NCBI RefSeq assembly: GCF_018885265.1 | Contig: NZ_CP076538.1 | Location: forward strand, 3,074,001-3,138,000 | Direction: 5' to 3' | Origin: Amycolatopsis aidingensis | GTDB lineage: Bacteria; Actinomycetota; Actinomycetes; Mycobacteriales; Pseudonocardiaceae | DNA: 64,000 bases | In this document: positions 54,773 through 61,927 of the stretch, piece after piece | How the letters are laid out: every line of letters begins with the position of its first letter | How positions within the stretch are numbered: position 1 is the first letter of the stretch | The notes under the pieces: generated by a model | Seen by the model: only the letters and a program-made list of their open reading frames with translations | Told to the model about the DNA's origin: nothing | Database searches by the model: none | Translations under genes and position numbers: made by a program

Positions 54773-55930
54773 GTGGATTTCACCGAACCCGAAGAGCGGC
54801 AGGCGCTGCGCAAGGCGGTCGCCGAGCTGGGCGCGAGCTACGGCCACGAGTACTACCGCAAGCAGGCCCGCAGCGGCGGGCACACGAACGAGCTGTGGGA
54901 CGAGGCGGGACGGCTGGGCTACCTCGGGGTCGCCGTGCCAGAGGAGTACGGCGGCGGGGGCGCCGGCATCGGCGACCTGGCCGCGGTCTGCGAGGAGTTC
55001 TGCGCCGCGGGCACCCCGATGCTGCTGATGGTGGTCTCGCCCGCGATCTGCGCGACGGTGATCGCCCGGTTCGGCACCGAGGAGCAGAAGCGGCACTGGC
55101 TGCCCGGATTCGCCGAGGGCCGGGTGCGGATGGCCTTCGCCATCACCGAACCGGACGCCGGATCGAACTCGCACCGGATCACCACCACCGCGCGCAGGGA
55201 GAACGGTAGCTGGGTGCTGTCCGGGCGCAAGGTCTACATCTCCGGGGTGGACGAGGCCGATGCCGTGCTGGTCGTCGGGCGCACCGAGGACGCAAGGACC
55301 GGCAAGCTCAAGCCGGCGCTGTTCATCGTGCCCACCGACGCACCCGGCTTCGAGTACCGGCGGATCGAGATGGACGTGATCTCGGCCGACAGCCAGTTCG
55401 CGCTGTTCCTCGACGAGGTGACGCTGCCTGCGGACGCCCTGGTCGGCTCCGAGGACGCGGCCATCGCGCAGCTGTTCGCCGGGCTCAACCCGGAACGCAT
55501 CATGGGCGCCTCCTTCTCCCTCGGGGTGGCCCGGTACGCGCTGGACCGCGCGGTGCGCTACGCGGGGGAGCGCAAGGTGTGGGACACCCCGATCGGCGCG
55601 CACCAGGGACTGGCCCACCCGCTCGCCGAGATCAAGGTCGAGCTGGAGCTGGCCAAGCTGATGACCCAGAAGGCCGCCACGCTGTACGACGCCGGGGACG
55701 ACTTCGGTGCGGGGGAGGCGGCCAATATGGCCAAGTACGCGGGTGCGGAGGTGGCCATCCGGGCCGTGGACCAGGCCGTGCAGGTACACGGCGGTAACGG
55801 GCTCGCCGCCGAGTACGGCCTCGGCGCGCTGATCGCCGCGGCAAGGGTGGGCCGGATCGCACCTGTGAGCAGGGAGATGGTGCTGAACTTCGTCGCGCAG
55901 CATAGTCTCGGACTACCCAAGTCCTACTAA
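54773..55930 (+). CDS. Second acyl-CoA dehydrogenase of the operon
   Basis: A 385-residue acyl-CoA dehydrogenase with AVPEEYGGGGAGIGDL, FAITEPDAGSNSHRI, SGRKVYISGVDEADAVLVVGR and VQVHGGNGLAAEYGLG. The C-terminal segment ends RIAPVSREMVLNFVAQHSLGLPKSY, without the EGT motif that supplies the catalytic base in standard members. It is a different subfamily from the operon's first dehydrogenase, so two oxidation steps or two chain types are likely. GTG start lies 3 bases after the carboxylase stop. Confidence 0.9.
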   Translation: MDFTEPEERQALRKAVAELGASYGHEYYRKQARSGGHTNELWDEAGRLGYLGVAVPEEYGGGGAGIGDLAAVCEEFCAAGTPMLLMVVSPAICATVIARFGTEEQKRHWLPGFAEGRVRMAFAITEPDAGSNSHRITTTARRENGSWVLSGRKVYISGVDEADAVLVVGRTEDARTGKLKPALFIVPTDAPGFEYRRIEMDVISADSQFALFLDEVTLPADALVGSEDAAIAQLFAGLNPERIMGASFSLGVARYALDRAVRYAGERKVWDTPIGAHQGLAHPLAEIKVELELAKLMTQKAATLYDAGDDFGAGEAANMAKYAGAEVAIRAVDQAVQVHGGNGLAAEYGLGALIAAARVGRIAPVSREMVLNFVAQHSLGLPKSY

Positions 55931-55953
55931 GCGGTAGCTAAGGAGTCGACAAC

Positions 55954-56787
55954 GTGAGCACGCTGGCGGGCAAGACCCTCATCATGTCCGGCGGGAGCAG
56001 GGGAATCGGCGAGGCCATCGCGCTGCGCGCCGCCGCGGACGGCGCGAACGTCGCGATGATCGCCAAGACCACCGAGCCGCACCCGAAGCTGCCCGGCACC
56101 ATCCACACCGCGGCCAAGGCCGTGGAGGAGGCGGGCGGGCAGGCCCTGCCGATCGTGGGGGACATCCGCGACGACGAGGCCGTGGCCGCCGCGGTGGAGC
56201 GCACGGCCGAGCAGTTCGGCGGCATCGACATCGTGGTGAACAACGCCAGCGCGATCGACCTGACCCCCTCGGAGTCGATCGGGATGAAGCGCTACGACCT
56301 GATGCAGGACATCAACTGCCGTGGCTCCTTCCTGCTGTCCCGCACCGCGATCCCGCATCTGCGCAGGGCGGCCAACCCGCATATCCTCACCCTCTCGCCG
56401 CCGATCAGCCTGGACGAGAAGTGGTTCACCGCGGGCCACCTCGCCTACAGCATCGCCAAGTACTCGATGAGCCTTGTCACCGTCGGGCTGGCCGCCGAGC
56501 TGCGGCCGGACGGGATCGCGGCCAACTCGCTGTGGCCGCGCACCACCATCGACACCGCCGCGATCCGCAACGTGGTCGGGGCGGAGCTGGCCAGCAAGTC
56601 CCGTACCCCGGAGATCATGGCCGACTCGGCCCATGTGATCGTCACCAAGCCCAGCCGCGAGGTGACCGGCAACTTCTTCATCGACGACGAGGTGCTGGCC
56701 GCCGAGGGCGTGACCGACTTCGCGAAGTACCGGCTCTGTGAGCGGGAGGAGGACCTGCAGCTCGACTTCTGGGTCGAGCCTGCCTGA
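55954..56787 (+). CDS. SDR oxidoreductase (HSDL2/citronellol-dehydrogenase-like)
   Basis: A 277-residue short-chain dehydrogenase. Cofactor motif SGGSRGIGEAIA and NNASAIDL, catalytic Ser in LTLSPPIS and Tyr/Lys in YSIAKYSMS. C-terminal PSREVTGNFFIDDEVLAAEG is typical of the HSDL2-like subgroup, which includes SDRs of citronellol/geraniol pathways. It would oxidise an alcohol or hydroxyacyl intermediate with NAD(P). Repeat copy B begins three bases after its stop. Confidence 0.88.
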   Translation: MSTLAGKTLIMSGGSRGIGEAIALRAAADGANVAMIAKTTEPHPKLPGTIHTAAKAVEEAGGQALPIVGDIRDDEAVAAAVERTAEQFGGIDIVVNNASAIDLTPSESIGMKRYDLMQDINCRGSFLLSRTAIPHLRRAANPHILTLSPPISLDEKWFTAGHLAYSIAKYSMSLVTVGLAAELRPDGIAANSLWPRTTIDTAAIRNVVGAELASKSRTPEIMADSAHVIVTKPSREVTGNFFIDDEVLAAEGVTDFAKYRLCEREEDLQLDFWVEPA

Positions 56788-56790
56788 GAG

Positions 56791-56947
56791 CCTGTTGGTG
56801 AACTGGAGTTGACTGCTCATGCCGAGTGGAAGAACGTGCGCGGCGAAGCCCACGAGCGGCGAGGCCGGGCGGACCCGGTGCGAAGGTGTCGGACGTGCCG
56901 GAGCCCGAGTCCGGCCGAGCCGATCGTGTCGCACTTTTGAGAACAGG
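56791..56947. repeat. 156/157-bp dispersed intergenic repeat, copy B
   Basis: This has the same length and architecture as copy A at 16883-17038: it begins CCTGTTGGTGAAC shortly after a stop codon, has a GAGGCCGGGC/GTCCGGCC inner pair, and ends GAACAGG followed by CACTGAG. The terminal inverted repeat is less perfect than in copy A. It lies between the SDR and TetR genes of one operon, so it is either transcribed as a hairpin or carries the TetR promoter. Confidence 0.85.
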
Positions 56948-56959
56948 CACTGAGCACTC

Positions 56960-57583
56960 ATGCGGGAACCACGCCAGGAACGCAGCAAGGCCACTCGGCG
57001 GCGGCTGATGGAGGCCGCCGTCGAGTGCCTTGGCGAACTGGGCTGGAACGGCACCACGGTGGCGGTGATCGCGGAACGGGCCGGGGTGTCACGCGGGGCG
57101 GCGCAGCACCACTTCCCGACAAGGGAGGACCTGGTCGCCGCCGCCGTCGCCCACGTGGGTGACGAGCAGATCGTGGAGCTGCGCGCGCGGGCGGCCGCCC
57201 TGCCCGCGGGGCCGTCCAGGGCCGAGCCGGTGGCGCGGATGCTGCTCGACCTCTACACCGGCCCGATGTTCCGTGCGGCGCTGCATCTGTGGGTGGCCGC
57301 CTCCACCGACGAGTCCCTGCGCGGAGTGCTGGTGCCACTGGAGGCCAGGGTCGGGCGCGAGGTGCACCGGGTGGCGATCGAGTTGCTGGGCGCGGACGAG
57401 TCCCGCCCGGGGGTACGGGAGACCGTGCAGGCCACCCTCGACCTCGCCCGCGGGCTCGGGCTGGCGAACCTGCTCACCGACGACACCCGGCGGCGCGGGC
57501 AGATCGCCAGGCAGTGGGCGCGGATCCTGGAGCCCGCGATCGGCGAGCCAGCCGGAACCACCCGGGCCGCGACCTCGTCATAG
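56960..57583 (+). CDS. TetR-family regulator, probable regulator of the catabolic operon
   Basis: A 207-residue TetR-type repressor. Helix-turn-helix at residues about 12-58: RRRLMEAAVECLGELGWNGTT then VAVIAERAGVSRGAAQHHFPTREDL. The C-terminal domain (about 70-200) is helical and ligand-binding, with no specific family signature. Last gene of the eight-gene run; the ligand is likely one of its acyl-CoA intermediates. The palindrome at 47502-47517 is a candidate target. ATG 56960. Confidence 0.88.
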   Translation: MREPRQERSKATRRRLMEAAVECLGELGWNGTTVAVIAERAGVSRGAAQHHFPTREDLVAAAVAHVGDEQIVELRARAAALPAGPSRAEPVARMLLDLYTGPMFRAALHLWVAASTDESLRGVLVPLEARVGREVHRVAIELLGADESRPGVRETVQATLDLARGLGLANLLTDDTRRRGQIARQWARILEPAIGEPAGTTRAATSS

Positions 57584-57607
57584 CCGGGACCCACCGCCGT
57601 CGCATCC

Positions 57608-57910
57608 GTGAACGGCAGTGTTTCCGATGCTTTCCTGTCTCACCTGAGGGGGCGAACTCCGGTGCCGGGGTACCCACGCGAACTGAACCATCGAGCCAGG
57701 GCCATGCTGCGGGCGGTGGCCGCGCGCAGGGCGCTGATGTCCTGTAGCTGCGAGCCGGACCTGTTCGTGGACGGGGTGGCCTGCTGCGACCAGGTCACCG
57801 CGCACGAGCTGGCCCGGAACGGCCTGATCCGGCCGGCGAGCCTGGGGAAGGCGGGCGCGCGGGTGCCTGCCGAGCTCACCGCGGCGGGCCAGGCCGCGCT
57901 GGCCACCTGA
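57608..57910 (+). CDS. Small conserved actinobacterial protein, unknown function
   Basis: A 100-residue protein. A helical N-terminal half (RELNHRARAMLRAVAARRALM) leads to a Cys-rich centre, SCSCEPDLFVDGVACCDQ, with four cysteines that could bind a metal. The C-terminus is wing-like (HELARNGLIRPASLGKAGARVPAELTAAG), suggesting a small winged-helix. GTG 57608 may not be the true start. It sits between the TetR and ECF41 genes, 34 bases before the latter. Confidence 0.6.
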   Translation: MNGSVSDAFLSHLRGRTPVPGYPRELNHRARAMLRAVAARRALMSCSCEPDLFVDGVACCDQVTAHELARNGLIRPASLGKAGARVPAELTAAGQAALAT

Positions 57911-57944
57911 GTGGTATCCCGTCGGCGCCTGGGAGACTGCGGGC

Positions 57945-58835
57945 GTGGCCACGTCCGGATCGGTGCGGGAGTTCGAGGACCAGCGGCCGCGCCTGCTCGG
58001 CCTCGCCTACCGGCTGCTCGGATCGGCCACCGAGGCCGAGGATGCCGTGCAGGACGCGTTCCTGCGCTGGGACCAGGCCGACCGCGCTTCGATCGGGACC
58101 CCCTCGGCCTGGCTGGCCAAGGTGGTCACCAACCTGTGCCTGAACCGGCTGACCTCGGCCAGGGCCCGGAGGGAGCGGTATCTCGGCCCGTGGCTGCCGG
58201 AGCCGGTGCGCACCACGGACGGCGCGCTGGGTCCACTGGACACCGTCGAGCAGCGCGACTCGGTGTCCATGGCGCTGCTGGTGCTGCTGGAACGGCTCGG
58301 CCCGGCCGAGCGGGCGGTGTTCGTACTGCGCGAGGCGTTCGGCTACGGGCACCGGGAGATCGCCGAGATCGTCGAGCTGAGCGAGTCGAACTGCCGCCAG
58401 CTGTATCGCCGGGCCCGGCAGCGGCTGGCCGAGGCGGGTGGCCAGGCCCCGGCCCCGCCGGACCGGACCCGATGGCAGGGCTTCGTGGAGCGGTTTCTCG
58501 CGGCGGCCCGCGAGGGTGACCTGTCCGGCCTGGAGCAACTGCTGGCCGAGGACGTCACCTCCTGGGCCGATGGTGGCGGCAAGGTGCACGCCGCGCGCAA
58601 GCCGATCCATGGCCGCGAGCGGGTGGCGCAGTACCTGCTGCGCGGGCTCTCCCGTTACGTTCAGGGGTTCGAGCTGCGGATGACCGAGGTCAACGACCAG
58701 CCCGCCCTGGTCTCCGTCGCCGACGGGACTGTCCAGGGGGTCCTGCTGCTGGAGGTCGCGGGCGACCACATCGTCACCCTGCGCACCATCGCCAACCCCG
58801 ACAAGCTCACCTTCCTCACCCGCCAGCTGCTGTGA
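57945..58835 (+). CDS. ECF41-type (SigJ-like) RNA polymerase sigma factor
   Basis: A 296-residue ECF sigma factor: region 2 (FEDQRPRLLGLAYRLLGSATEAEDAVQDAFLRW), linker with WLPEP at residues 83-87, region 4 (LLERLGPAERAVFVLREAFGYGHREIAEIV) and a C-terminal SnoaL/NTF2-like domain with DGGGKV. WLPEP plus DGGGK are the hallmarks of ECF41, where the C-terminal domain regulates activity in place of a separate anti-sigma factor. ECF41 genes usually sit next to a COE (carboxymuconolactone decarboxylase/oxidoreductase/epimerase) gene; none is adjacent here. Confidence 0.92.
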   Translation: MATSGSVREFEDQRPRLLGLAYRLLGSATEAEDAVQDAFLRWDQADRASIGTPSAWLAKVVTNLCLNRLTSARARRERYLGPWLPEPVRTTDGALGPLDTVEQRDSVSMALLVLLERLGPAERAVFVLREAFGYGHREIAEIVELSESNCRQLYRRARQRLAEAGGQAPAPPDRTRWQGFVERFLAAAREGDLSGLEQLLAEDVTSWADGGGKVHAARKPIHGRERVAQYLLRGLSRYVQGFELRMTEVNDQPALVSVADGTVQGVLLLEVAGDHIVTLRTIANPDKLTFLTRQLL

Positions 58836-58836
58836 G

Positions 58837-59298
58837 TCAGCGAGGGTGGGGGGCGCCGATGTCCTCGTGCCAGAGGCCGGGGTTGCGGTCGATGAAGGTG
58901 CGCATCAGCTCGGCGCACTCGGGGTCGTCCAGGATGGTGATCCGGACCCCGTGCTCGGCGAGCCAGTCCTGGCCGCCGCTGAAGGTGCGGGCCTCACCGA
59001 TCACCACCCGCGGGATGCCGAACTGCCGCACCAGGCCGCTGCAGTACCAGCACGGGGCCAGCGTGGTGACCATGATCGTGTCCCGGTAGTGCGCCCGCCT
59101 GCCTGCCGCCCGGAAGGCTGCGGTCTCGGCGTGCAGCGAGGGGTCGCCGTCCTGCACCCGCCGGTTGCGCCCGCGGCCGAGTAGCTCGCCTGCGGGACCG
59201 AACAGGGCCGCCCCGATCGGCACCCCGCCCTCCCGCGCGCCGAGCCTCGCCTCGTCCCTTGCCACGGCGAGCAGTTCGGCCGGCTCGATGCCGGGCAT
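58837..59298 (-). CDS. Nucleoside/cytosine deaminase-like zinc enzyme
   Basis: A 153-residue member of the cytidine deaminase superfamily, with the zinc site HAETAAFR (His ligand and catalytic Glu) and APCWYCSG (two Cys ligands). Size and the TTLAPCWYCSG form resemble yeast-type cytosine deaminase and related guanine/nucleoside deaminases more than CDA; the base specificity is not settled. ATG 59298 has AGGCAGG upstream. Convergent with the sigma factor gene, one base between the stops. Confidence 0.85.
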   Translation of the reverse strand: MPGIEPAELLAVARDEARLGAREGGVPIGAALFGPAGELLGRGRNRRVQDGDPSLHAETAAFRAAGRRAHYRDTIMVTTLAPCWYCSGLVRQFGIPRVVIGEARTFSGGQDWLAEHGVRITILDDPECAELMRTFIDRNPGLWHEDIGAPHPR

Positions 59299-59343
59299 GG
59301 TCACCTGCCTCTCCCACATCGCTGTGCGACACGTCTCATCGGT

Positions 59344-59367
59344 CGCATACCGTCTGGTCGGTATGCG
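59344..59367. promoter_or_regulatory. 9-bp inverted repeat (operator or terminator)
   Basis: CGCATACCG-TCTGGT-CGGTATGCG is a perfect palindrome with a six-base centre. It lies 20 bases past the 3' end of the TetR gene and about 45 bases before the deaminase start, both on the minus strand. The ATACCG...CGGTAT half-sites look like a TetR-type operator for the deaminase, but a terminator for the TetR gene is equally possible. Confidence 0.5.
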
Positions 59368-59386
59368 AAGATCCCTTCATGCCCCG

Positions 59387-60010
59387 TCAGGCAATCTCGG
59401 CGCCGAGCATGCGCAGCACCAGCTCGCCGTACTCGCGGGCCAGCTCGGGGGGCGCCTTGCTGGAGCGTTCGCTGTACCAGCGGGCCACGTCCACGCCGAG
59501 GGACAGTGCCGCCCTGGCGGCGGTGCGCGGGTCAGCCACCCGGAAGACACCCTCGCGCAGGCCCTGCTCGATCAGGTCGCGAACCACCCGCTCGATCCGC
59601 CTGCGCAGGTCGGCGACCACCGCGTACTCCTGCTCCGGCAGCGCCTGTAGCTCGTACTGCACGACCCTGGCCACGGTGTGCCGCCGCGCGTGCCAGGCCA
59701 CGAAGTCCTCGGCCACCCTGCGCATCGCCGCCACCGGATCCCCCTGCGATTCCGGGTCGTTGATCGCGTTCTCCACCAGCGCGAGCGCCTGCTCGTGCCC
59801 GCTGCGGCTGATCGCGAACAGCAGGGCGGCCTTGGAGGGAAAGTGCACATACAGTGCGGCCGGGCTCATCCCGGCACCGCTGGCGATATCGCGGGTGGTG
59901 GTGGCGTGGTATCCGCGGCGCGCGAAGGACTCGACCCCGGCCAGCATCAGCCTGCGGGCGGCGTCGGGCTGCACGTCCGGCCACAACTCGGCGGGCAGTG
60001 ACTGCGTCAT
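59387..60010 (-). CDS. TetR-family repressor divergent from SDR pair
   Basis: A 207-residue TetR regulator. The HTH is within RRLMLAGVESFARRGYHATTTRDIASGAGMSPAALYVHFPSKAAL. The C-terminal part (FVAWHARRHTVARVVQYELQALPEQEY) is of the type common in regulators of fatty-acid or xenobiotic genes. Divergent from the SDR gene at 60068 with a palindrome in the 57-base gap, so it probably represses itself and the SDR pair. ATG 60010. Confidence 0.88.
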   Translation of the reverse strand: MTQSLPAELWPDVQPDAARRLMLAGVESFARRGYHATTTRDIASGAGMSPAALYVHFPSKAALLFAISRSGHEQALALVENAINDPESQGDPVAAMRRVAEDFVAWHARRHTVARVVQYELQALPEQEYAVVADLRRRIERVVRDLIEQGLREGVFRVADPRTAARAALSLGVDVARWYSERSSKAPPELAREYGELVLRMLGAEIA

Positions 60011-60020
60011 GGGAGAATTG

Positions 60021-60034
60021 TAAGCGAGCGCTTA
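60021..60034. promoter_or_regulatory. TetR operator TAAGCGAGCGCTTA
   Basis: A perfect inverted repeat TAAGCG-AG-CGCTTA lies in the 57-base divergent gap between the TetR gene and the first SDR gene, the standard site for autoregulation by the adjacent TetR protein. Confidence 0.65.
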
Positions 60035-60067
60035 GCTCACTTCGGCGGACGAGGAGGAGAATACCCC

Positions 60068-60820
60068 GTGGACTCGCTCAAGGATCGTGTTGCCATCGTC
60101 ACCGGCGCAAGCCGGGGCATCGGGCTGGGCATCGCCGAGGAACTCGTGTCGCGCGGCGCCAAGGTGTGCGTCACCGCGCGCAAGCCCGAACCGCTCGCCG
60201 AGGCCGTGGCCGGTCTCGGCGGCGAACAGGTCGCCATCGGGGTGCCCGGCAAGGCCGACGACCCCGCGCACCAGGAGGAGGCGGTGGCACGCACGGTCGA
60301 GACCTTCGGCCGGCTCGACCTGCTGGTCAACAACACCGGCATCAACCCGGTGTACGGGCCGATCGTGGACATCGAGCCGGAGGCGGCGAGCAAGATCCTC
60401 GGGGTCAACGTGCTGGCACCGCTGGGCTGGGTGCGCCGGGCAAGGGACGCCTGGATGGGGGAGCACGGCGGGGCGGTGGTGAACGTGGCCTCGGTGGCCG
60501 GGCTGGGTGCCTCGCCGGGGATCGGGATGTACGGGGTCAGCAAGGCCGCGCTGATCCGGCTGACCACCGAGCTGGCGCACGAGCTCGGCCCCGGCATCCG
60601 GGTCAACGCGGTGGCGCCCGCGGTGGTGAAGACCCAGTTCGCCACCGCGCTGTACGAGGGCAGGGAGGACGAGGTCGCCGCGCCCTACCCGCTGAAGCGG
60701 CTCGGGGTACCCGCCGACGTCGCGGGGGCGGTCGCCTTCCTGCTGTCCGAGCAGGCCGGCTGGATCACCGGCCAGACGCTGGTGCTGGACGGCGGCGTGA
60801 CCCTGGCCGGTGGCCTGTGA
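60068..60820 (+). CDS. SDR oxidoreductase, FabG-like
   Basis: A 250-residue classical short-chain dehydrogenase: TGASRGIGLGIA, NNTGINPVYGP, Ser in VASVAG and YGVSKAALIR with catalytic Tyr/Lys; C-terminal GQTLVLDGGVTLAGG. It probably oxidises or reduces a 3-hydroxyacyl/ketoacyl or alcohol substrate with NAD(P). GTG start has GAGGAGGAG upstream. Overlaps the next SDR gene by four bases (GTGA). Under control of the divergent TetR protein. Confidence 0.9.
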   Translation: MDSLKDRVAIVTGASRGIGLGIAEELVSRGAKVCVTARKPEPLAEAVAGLGGEQVAIGVPGKADDPAHQEEAVARTVETFGRLDLLVNNTGINPVYGPIVDIEPEAASKILGVNVLAPLGWVRRARDAWMGEHGGAVVNVASVAGLGASPGIGMYGVSKAALIRLTTELAHELGPGIRVNAVAPAVVKTQFATALYEGREDEVAAPYPLKRLGVPADVAGAVAFLLSEQAGWITGQTLVLDGGVTLAGGL

Positions 60821-61599
60821 GCACCGAACTGCCCGGCGCCGGTGTGGTGGTCACCGGTGGGGCGGGCGGGATCGGTTCGGCGCTGGCCCGCCGGTTCGCC
60901 GCGGAGGGCGCCAGGGTGGGCGTCGCCGACCTCGATCCGCAGGCCTGCCAGGCGGTGGCCGATGAGATCGGCGGGGTGCCGCTGCCCGGCGACGTCGCGA
61001 GCGAGGGCGGGGTGCAGGCGCTGGTCGAGGCCGCACGGGAGGCGCTCGGCTCGATCGATGTCTTCTGCGCGAACGCCGGGGTGGCGCCCACCGGTGGTCC
61101 CGAAGCGGCCGAGGACGCCTGGGCCGGTGCCTGGGAGGTCAACGTGATGGCGCATGTCCGTGCGGCCAGGCTGCTGCTGCCGGACTGGCTGGACCGCGGG
61201 CGCGGGCACTTCCTCGCCGTCGTGTCCGCCGCCGGCCTGCTGACCAGCCTCGGCTCCGCCCCGTACTCGGTGTCCAAGCACGGCGCGCTGGCCTTCGCGG
61301 AGTGGCTGGCCGCGACCTACCGGCACCGGGGCATCACCGTGCAGGCCGTCTGCCCGCAGGGGGTGCGCACCCGGATGCTCGCCGACACCGGCCCGGCCGG
61401 CCAGCTGATCATGGGGGAGTCCGCCATCGCCCCGGAGCAGGTCGCCGACAGTGTCCTGGAGGCCTGGCCGGACGGGCGTTTCCTGGTGCTGCCGCATCCG
61501 GAGGTCGCCGACTACTACGCGGCCAGGGCAACCCAGAACGAGCGCTGGCTCGGCGGGATGAACAAGCTGCAGCGCAAGATCGAGGACGCGCTCGGGTGA
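60817..61599 (+). CDS. Second SDR oxidoreductase
   Basis: A 260-residue short-chain dehydrogenase: TGGAGGIGSALA, ANAGVAPTG, Ser in VVSAAGL and YSVSKHGALAFAEW with catalytic Tyr/Lys. The C-terminus (WLGGMNKLQRKIEDALG) differs from FabG-type enzymes and matches SDRs found beside the first type in actinobacterial lipid loci. The GTG at 60817 overlaps the preceding stop. The pair may act in sequence on the same substrate; this is inference. Confidence 0.88.
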   Translation: MSTELPGAGVVVTGGAGGIGSALARRFAAEGARVGVADLDPQACQAVADEIGGVPLPGDVASEGGVQALVEAAREALGSIDVFCANAGVAPTGGPEAAEDAWAGAWEVNVMAHVRAARLLLPDWLDRGRGHFLAVVSAAGLLTSLGSAPYSVSKHGALAFAEWLAATYRHRGITVQAVCPQGVRTRMLADTGPAGQLIMGESAIAPEQVADSVLEAWPDGRFLVLPHPEVADYYAARATQNERWLGGMNKLQRKIEDALG

Positions 61600-61605
61600 C
61601 CGGGC

Positions 61606-61842
61606 TCAGCGCGTCAGCGAGTCCCGCCAGGGCCGGTGCAGCTCGCGCAGGTAGCGGTCGATCCGGTCGGAGTGGGCACGGGAGACCTGCCCCAGTACGG
61701 CCGCGCCGGCCAGCAGGTCCCACACCGGCCGTGGCTCCGCCGCCGGCAGCGCCCGCCTGGCCTGGGTCGGCAGCCATACGGTGCGGCCGAGGACGACGAG
61801 TTCGGCCGCGACCGCGGCCAGGAACATGAAAGTAGCGAGCAT
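61606..61842 (-). CDS. Small membrane protein divergent from MocR gene
   Basis: A 78-residue protein with one N-terminal hydrophobic segment (about 1-20, MLATFMFLAAVAAELVVLG) that may be a membrane anchor, then a basic, helical tail. No family recognised. The ATG at 61842 follows GGGAGG; a longer frame adds residues without a ribosome binding site. MocR regulators often control the gene divergent from them, so this could be the target of the next gene. Confidence 0.6.
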   Translation of the reverse strand: MLATFMFLAAVAAELVVLGRTVWLPTQARRALPAAEPRPVWDLLAGAAVLGQVSRAHSDRIDRYLRELHRPWRDSLTR

Positions 61843-61871
61843 TCCGCACCTCCCAGGGCTTGCTGGGTCCA

Positions 61872-61905
61872 AGCCAATTTGCAGTCCAGTACTTCGCGAT
61901 TGGCT
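61872..61905. promoter_or_regulatory. Candidate operator AGCCAAT...ATTGGCT
   Basis: A 7-bp inverted repeat (61872-61878, 61899-61905) in the divergent gap, just upstream of a TAGGAT -10-like hexamer (61916-61921) that ends six bases before the TTG start of the MocR gene. Likely autoregulatory site, but short. Confidence 0.35.
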
Positions 61906-61927
61906 CTACGTCGACTAGGATCATCGA

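Noticed and set aside
51626..55903. A 1425-codon open frame antisense to the carboxylase and dehydrogenase genes
   Set aside because: Compositional artefact of high third-position GC; no family motifs, and the sense strand encodes three clear enzymes.
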